Origin: Hyparrhenia diplandra
Lineage: Eukaryota > Streptophyta > Magnoliopsida > Poales > Poaceae
Direction of reading: 5' to 3'
DNA: 64,000 nt
NCBI GenBank assembly: GCA_015847255.1
Contig: JADLZK010008784.1
Span: forward strand, 372,001-436,000
Shown here: positions 59,145 through 64,000 of the stretch, in pieces
Position numbering within the stretch: position 1 is the first letter of the stretch
How the letters are laid out: each line of letters begins with the position of its first letter
Made by a program: the position numbers and the translations under genes
Notes under the pieces: generated by a model
Database searches by the model: none
What the model was told of the DNA's origin: nothing
The model's input: the letters and a program-made list of their open reading frames with translations, nothing else

Positions 59145-59312
59145 TTCATATGTACCTAACTTTATGTTTCCCGAAACTTGATTTCATATGTGCCGACCTA
59201 TGTGCTTTTTGACTAGATTCTCTTCTTTGTGCCATCTCATTATTCATCTTTAGTTATCTATGGAAGTAGTTGTTGGCCACGGCTTTTAATCAATTTTGTT
59301 CCAAGTTTATTT
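59145..59312 (+). repeat. Dispersed direct repeat, copy 1
   Basis: About 165 bp, including acttgatttcatatgtgccgacctatg and ending near tttgttccaagttta, recurs at about 61846-62010 with roughly 90% identity by eye. This copy is in a protease-gene intron. Confidence 0.8.
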
Positions 59313-60667
59313 TTCTAATGTTTCAGCTGTATTTTCCCTACCGTTTCACCTAGTATTTATATGCTGTTTTTTTTCCTTTTGCTACTGCAAGGCCTCCTTT
59401 CATTAAGATCAAGCACTTTCATGTCTCTTATGACGAGTTCTATGAATCCTTCAAGCCAAGGGGGCATATTAGTAACGAGATTATGAGCTTGTGGTGTGAC
59501 AAGTTCAATCTTGATCAACCAGGCATTAACACCTCCAAATTAAGGAAATTTGCTTTCTCACAGTTGCTCACGGTAATGATACGGTACCTGTGATTTTTGC
59601 TACAGGAATCCTATATCTAACCTTTCCATCTAACTTTTCATTTTGTGCTTCACAGGGCTTACTGATTGCTGCTCCAGACACTTTCAAAAATCAAGAGTCT
59701 TGCAAGAAGCATTTGGAAAAGCTAAATAAAATATTCACTCTTTCTGATATGGATCTTGTATGTCATATATACCTCTTCTTTGTGCCATATACCTTCTTTC
59801 CTATTGTTCATGGTTTTTGCTACATTAAAATATTCACTATTGTATTGTTCATGGTTTTTGCTACATTAAATTATTTTCCAACTATATATCATGCAGCTCT
59901 TCTTTCCTATTGTTACTGAAGAGCACTGGGCCCTAGTTTGTCTTAACATGTACATGAAACAAATTGACTACTTTGACTCTCTGGGACATGGCAATACGGA
60001 GACTGAGATTCTAAAACATGGCCATAACTTGGTAAGTGTCTTCTTCTTTTTTAGGTTGTTTTCCTCTTTGCTTTTCCATCTTGTTGAAGTAGCACTTGTT
60101 TGATTTGTCTTCATGTGTCTCAATTTGTTTTGTTTCACTGTTTTTTTTTTTTCAGATTACGAACTTGAAATCCATATGCCAAGATTCCAAGCTTTTCAAA
60201 TATAGCTTGACAGACTTTACTTGGGACTACCCTACTCATATCCATTATCAAGCTACAGGGTATGTTTCTCTGTTTCAAATTGCAACAGCAGTTACACTAT
60301 TGTTTTATTAGATGGTATCTAGATGTTTCATTCTATTTCCATATCTTAGTCGCGCGTTTTTCTTTTCTCAAGGTGGGATTGTGGGTTATTTGTAATGGAT
60401 TATATGGAAGCATGGGATGGGAAGGAAATGATAGCTTCATCGCTTAAACAAGTAAGTGTTTTGATTTCTCAAAGTTACTATTGCATATCCTATTTGATTC
60501 CTCTCTAAAAAAATCCTTTTTTTATATGTTGCCCTCCTTGACTCCTCTTTCTTCATAGGGGACTGCTCTTGACTTTTAGGATGTGTACCACTGCAGGACT
60601 GGTTCTATCGAAACACAACATCATCGATCCAAAGGAATTTGAGAAGACATACCAAACAGACAAGTGA

Positions 60668-62400
60668 ACAAGCTACTTAGTGGTTTTAGGATGGATGGAG
60701 TTTGTTTAGGATGGAAGTAAAACTGTGTTCTAGTGTTGTAAATGTGCACCGGAGTCGTATTTTGTGGACCCCTAACTGCAGAAAATTGCATACCTGGTTC
60801 TAGCACGTTATTATTTCTTATTTGCAGGGAAGCAATATCTATTTTATTAGAAGAAAACACTCCCTAGCCCTCCAACGTCAATAGGCTCTATAAATTGATA
60901 GCAACCTCTTCTATTACATTCTGGTGTTCTCGGCTTGGGATCCTCATGGTTCCAAGCATTACTCGGGGTTCTATTTTATTTGAGCAACTCATTCATCAAC
61001 CATCAGCTATCTACAACCCTGTTGTGTCCACCTTTTTTATTTCATAATTTCTCCCTCTGGTTTCTATCATCTCGCAGCTACAATGATCTTTGAGCATGAA
61101 GTGAGCATGACAAGGCAATTAGATTTTAATGATTCACGCTCATATGTTGAGTCAATTGCTCTTTTATCGATCTGGGTAATACCTCATTATGTGGTGTGGC
61201 TTCAAAATTTTAAACACATTGTTGTGCTCTCTGAAACATATGTTGTGGTGCTCTCTGAACAATAGTATGTTACATTCGGAAGGGTTGCGAGGATGCAAAG
61301 ACGGATCGAGGTGGGTGCACATCAAGAGATGTAGGGGTAAATGCATACTTGATGAACAATTGCGCTTCTTCTTCTTGCCCAACAACGGTACCGTGTACTA
61401 CATCATGATGAAACACTCTTTGTTTGAAAAACACTACCTGCTGAATACACTTGTGCAAAAAAAAAGATCTTTACGTTTTCATCATTTGTGTTACATTGAA
61501 GGGCTTGGAAGCGGAGCACGGTGAAAAGAACTATCAAGCTACAACAAGTAGCGGGATTGGGCATATTATGTATGGAGATCCAAAAGGCAATGCAAACAAG
61601 GAGGCAGTTGCAAGCAAACCTTGTGTATCTTATTCTTCAACCCAACATAAGGTAACATGTGCTACATGAATGAGTTTTGATTCCAAAAACACATTGCGGT
61701 GCCTTTTCTACTCAAACACTTGTACATTACTTCGAAACATGTATAGATGTGTATAAAAATGCACGATTCTCATTATTCATCTTTGTGCCGACCTCTTAAA
61801 CACATTGCAGTGCTTTTCTCTGTGCTCTTCTATTAATGCAATATTCATATGTACCTTTCTTTCCCCTAAACTTGATTTCATATGTGCCGACCTATGTGCT
61901 TTTTGACTAGATTCCCTTCTTTTGTGCCATCTCATTATTCATCTTTACTTATATATGGAAGTAGTTGTTGTCCACAGGCTTTTTTTATCTATTTTGTTCC
62001 AAGTTTACTCGTGTGTTGCACTAAACAAAAACAATAATTATCTTCAAAACATGCATAATCGTACTTTTGAGACATACACTGTATATCTTTGAAACATGCT
62101 TATTGGTACATTTTTTTGTTTTCATAATAATGCGTGAGGCAAAGCATGTACCCATGGGCATAATGTATCAAGCAACATCAAGTTTTGAAGACCTTGATTT
62201 CAAATAATAAATTGTCACAACAATGAATTCAAGTATTTGGAACATACAATCCGGTCCCCCCTCGCAACACATGTAGCAATATGAACACTATGATGTTTCA
62301 AAGAATTTCTATGAATCTACCATAACTTATAAATTAATGTGGCACACAATTACATTTATTTTCTCTTCTAGGAATATTAATCTATGGCTTTAGTTGTGTC
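60668..62400. other. Intergenic DNA between the convergent Ulp1 and FAR1 genes
   Basis: It holds the probable 3' untranslated regions of both genes, the second copy of the dispersed repeat (61846-62010), and three exact TGTTTCA/TGAAACA motifs (61232, 62090, 62294). Small open frames (61189-61524, for example) show no recognisable domain. Confidence 0.5.
61846..62010 (+). repeat. Dispersed direct repeat, copy 2
   Basis: This is the partner of 59145-59312: same orientation, about 2.7 kb downstream, in the intergenic DNA. Confidence 0.8.
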
Positions 62401-64000
62401 TCATTGTACAAGTGCCTTCTTTGCTTCCATGTACTTGCATTTATCCACACCGTGGCCTTCTTCATTGCATATCGGGCATGTGTCTTTGCCTTTCTTCTTC
62501 TTGGACTGTTTTCGTATCTTCTTCATCGCTTTTTTCTTTCGCTTGTTTCGTAATACTCTTCTTACGATCTACCTTCTCCACCGGTCTTCCTTGCCTTTTC
62601 TTCATCGGTGGGTTCTTGTACTTTGTCTCACTCGTTCCCTCCCGCACCTCCATGGTAGTTGCAGCCACATTTGGCAAATGATTTTGCTTTGAGACATCTT
62701 AGCTTTTGTTGTTGCCTTTATCTTTTCCCAAACCTCATCGATCCCTTTTGAACCAACAACATACTCTTCTATGCCGACACATGCATCTGCAGCAACATGG
62801 CCCATCTTCACGCATATTGCATTGTACCGAGCTTGTTTGTTAGTGGCACTCCAAATACTGGCTCGGGCCTCGCCAAATGTTGTGGCACTTGCAATTGTCG
62901 CTTCTTTTTGACCACCGGTGCAACAAGTACCTCTCTCGGTATCTTTGGGACATCAAGTGTTGTGAACACTTTGAGGATGTGTGTACATAAGATACCGTCT
63001 CGGTCATACATGTGGCATGAGCATGTGTATATTCCGGACTCTTGATTCGCATCAACGTTGTATATCTTGATTTCTTCCACACCGTCCTTGTAGATTCTTC
63101 TTTTGACCTGCAACACATGAGCACCAATTTACTTTTTTTGTCATAACTGTCTATTTTTCAGTTTCATATCTATTCATGTTTCGAGAACCAATGCACCCAG
63201 ATTTTTTTATGTTTCGGGGCTTGCAACTTCCATGTTTCAGATTATACTGAGTTATTGTTTCACTTACTAAATCGAACATGCAATGCAAGAGATGAATGTC
63301 ATGTTTCTCGTAACCAATGCACCCAGCATTTTTGATGTTTCGGGCTTGCAACTTCCATGTTTGCTTATACTGAGTTCTTGTTTCACTTACTAAATCAGAA
63401 CATGCAATGCAAGAGATGAATGTATAATGCTTACCGCACCGCCATATTCTCGGTCCCTCTCTAGTTATCGTATGTATAGCCAATCTCGTTGAATCCCAAG
63501 AAGTCGTTGGAATTTGTAGAACATGTTTCTTGTATAAAAATTTGATGCTTGCTTCTCAATTTGGACCTCCCCATGGCGCGGATTTGTGGTTTCACCCTTT
63601 GCACCTTCTGTACTCCTTCTCAACCCTTGTTTCAACGATGAATTCGTATTGTTTGACAAACTGCGAGGACCGAGTCATTTGGGTGCACCATTGTCTTGAA
63701 CAACGAATTCATGCTCTCGGACCTTCCAAAGTAGTGCTTGTGAAAGGGTAGAAGATGCGCTTGAAGTTGGCATGAGCCCACATTGTTTTCGTCTCGGACA
63801 TGTTTCGAAGTGGTCATTTTCCCGCAACTTATAATCAACCTCCGACTTCTACCATAGCATCTCGAACTCTTTCTGGGGTGTCAGAGAAGTTGATGCAATA
63901 GTCCAATTCTTCTGCAAATTTCGAGCCTTTCTGGTTGATTAACCAAGCAAACTTCTTAGATGCTTTAGTGACAACATGGAACTTGCAAAGCATCTATGTG
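62401..64000 (-). pseudogene. FAR1/FRS-like MULE transposase, C-terminal part (cut by the window end)
   Basis: On the minus strand the exon 64000-63435 reads, over changing frames, FKRIFYPFTSTTLEGPR, MNSLFKTMVHPNDSV, EFIVETRVEKEYRR, IEKQASNFYTRNMFYKFQ and LLGFNEIGYTYDN, the region before the zinc finger in FAR1-type proteins. It ends at a donor (GCG|GTAAGC). After an intron (63108-63434), exon 63107-62401 has VKRRIYKDGVEEIKIYNVD, the SWIM finger (CSCHMYDRDGILCTHILKVF), a basic linker, and a zinc knuckle (CPICNEEGHGVDKC) ending at TGA 62401-62403. The catalytic region is outside the window. It would be the transposase of the second MULE. Several one-base shifts are present (for example near 63870, 63700 and 63480). 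Confidence 0.85.
63174..63423 (-). repeat. Tandem duplication within the FAR1 gene intron
   Basis: A unit of about 125 bp (catgtttc..gaaccaatgcacccag to atgcaatgcaagagatgaatgt) occurs twice, at about 63174-63302 and 63303-63423. Each copy carries TGTTTC motifs. Confidence 0.85.

Larger units (their letters stand above)
53826..60667 (+). pseudogene. Ulp1-like C48 cysteine protease gene (14 exons, frameshifts)
   Basis: The ATG at 53826 is in good context (aaccATGG). Exons: 53826-54106, 54195-54556, 56923-57323, 57551-57718, 57820-57993, 58152-58761, 58847-59047, 59392-59572, 59656-59757, 59897-60031, 60156-60259, 60373-60451, 60559-60667, plus a 5' leader exon. The N-terminal half resembles the domain that precedes Ulp1 in plant transposons (GFVALLSMSMFTYLSS, RQLVCNILGVPSG, then PHKFLHSLTDQSAINEFDWAE). 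A proline/serine-rich linker follows. The C-terminal C48 domain keeps the His (TEEHWALVCLN), the Asp (IDYFDSLG) and the Cys (GWDCGLFVMDYM). Such proteases remove SUMO-like tags; the role in transposition is unknown. One-base shifts occur near 54090, 57100 and 58960 and near the last junction. The large third intron holds an LTR insertion. Confidence 0.8.
52200..64000. mobile_element. Second MULE, Kaonashi-like: Ulp1 protease gene plus FAR1-type transposase
   Basis: A spliced Ulp1 (C48) protease gene on the plus strand (53826-60667) converges on a FAR1-type transposase gene on the minus strand (62401 to beyond the window). Mutator-like transposons carrying Ulp1-like genes are known in plants (Kaonashi). 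The non-coding parts are dense in TGTTTCA/TGAAACA. The left end is uncertain: a 20-bp palindrome at 52206-52225 lies near the likely start, and the right end is outside the window. An LTR-type insertion (about 54600-56520) sits in a protease-gene intron. Confidence 0.65.

Overview
The window looks like nuclear DNA of a grass (Poaceae). This rests on the retrotransposon families present (SIRE/Maximus-like Ty1/copia, Athila-like and Tekay/Del-like Ty3/gypsy), a Stowaway MITE, spliced genes with GT..AG introns, GC-rich 5' exons, Mutator-like elements (MULEs) encoding FAR1-type transposases, and one plant NPF (PTR2-type) transporter gene. Nothing prokaryotic or viral was seen. All assignments come from reading translations and repeats by eye; no database search was run.

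Layout. (1) 1-33333 is one nested retrotransposon stack. A minus-strand copia element (141-33333) has its 5' LTR at 31608-33333. Its 3' LTR is split (141-1137 and 23168-23943) by a degenerate Athila-like gypsy element (1138-23167). That element was itself hit by a Tekay-like non-autonomous element (3957-13057, perfect TSD ggaac) and by a 4-kb LTR now left as a solo LTR (17239-21261, perfect TSD aaata). Another solo LTR (24796-26092, perfect TSD gtgcc) sits in the copia 3' untranslated region. (2) 34353-46851 is a candidate 12.5-kb MULE: a FAR1-type transposase relic (plus strand), a plant mobile domain (PMD) gene convergent to it, exon fragments that look captured from an NF-YA gene and an FKBP15-type gene, tandem repeats, and a small basic-protein gene. 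(3) 46852-52200 holds the only ordinary gene, a five-exon NPF8-like peptide/nitrate transporter (47426-49635), then a MITE and a decayed Athila integrase. (4) From about 52200 to the window end is a second MULE. A 14-exon Ulp1-type (C48) cysteine protease gene with an intact His/Asp/Cys triad runs on the plus strand, convergent to a second FAR1-type transposase (minus strand, cut by the window end).

How they fit together. Both MULEs pair a FAR1-type transposase with a convergent accessory gene (PMD in one, Ulp1 protease in the other), as in Kaonashi-like transposons. The second MULE has an unexplained feature: I counted 25 exact copies of the 7-mer TGTTTCA/TGAAACA, all in introns or intergenic DNA and none in exons. 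Almost every coding region, including the transporter, carries single-base frameshifts, so either wide decay or uncorrected assembly indels must be kept in mind.
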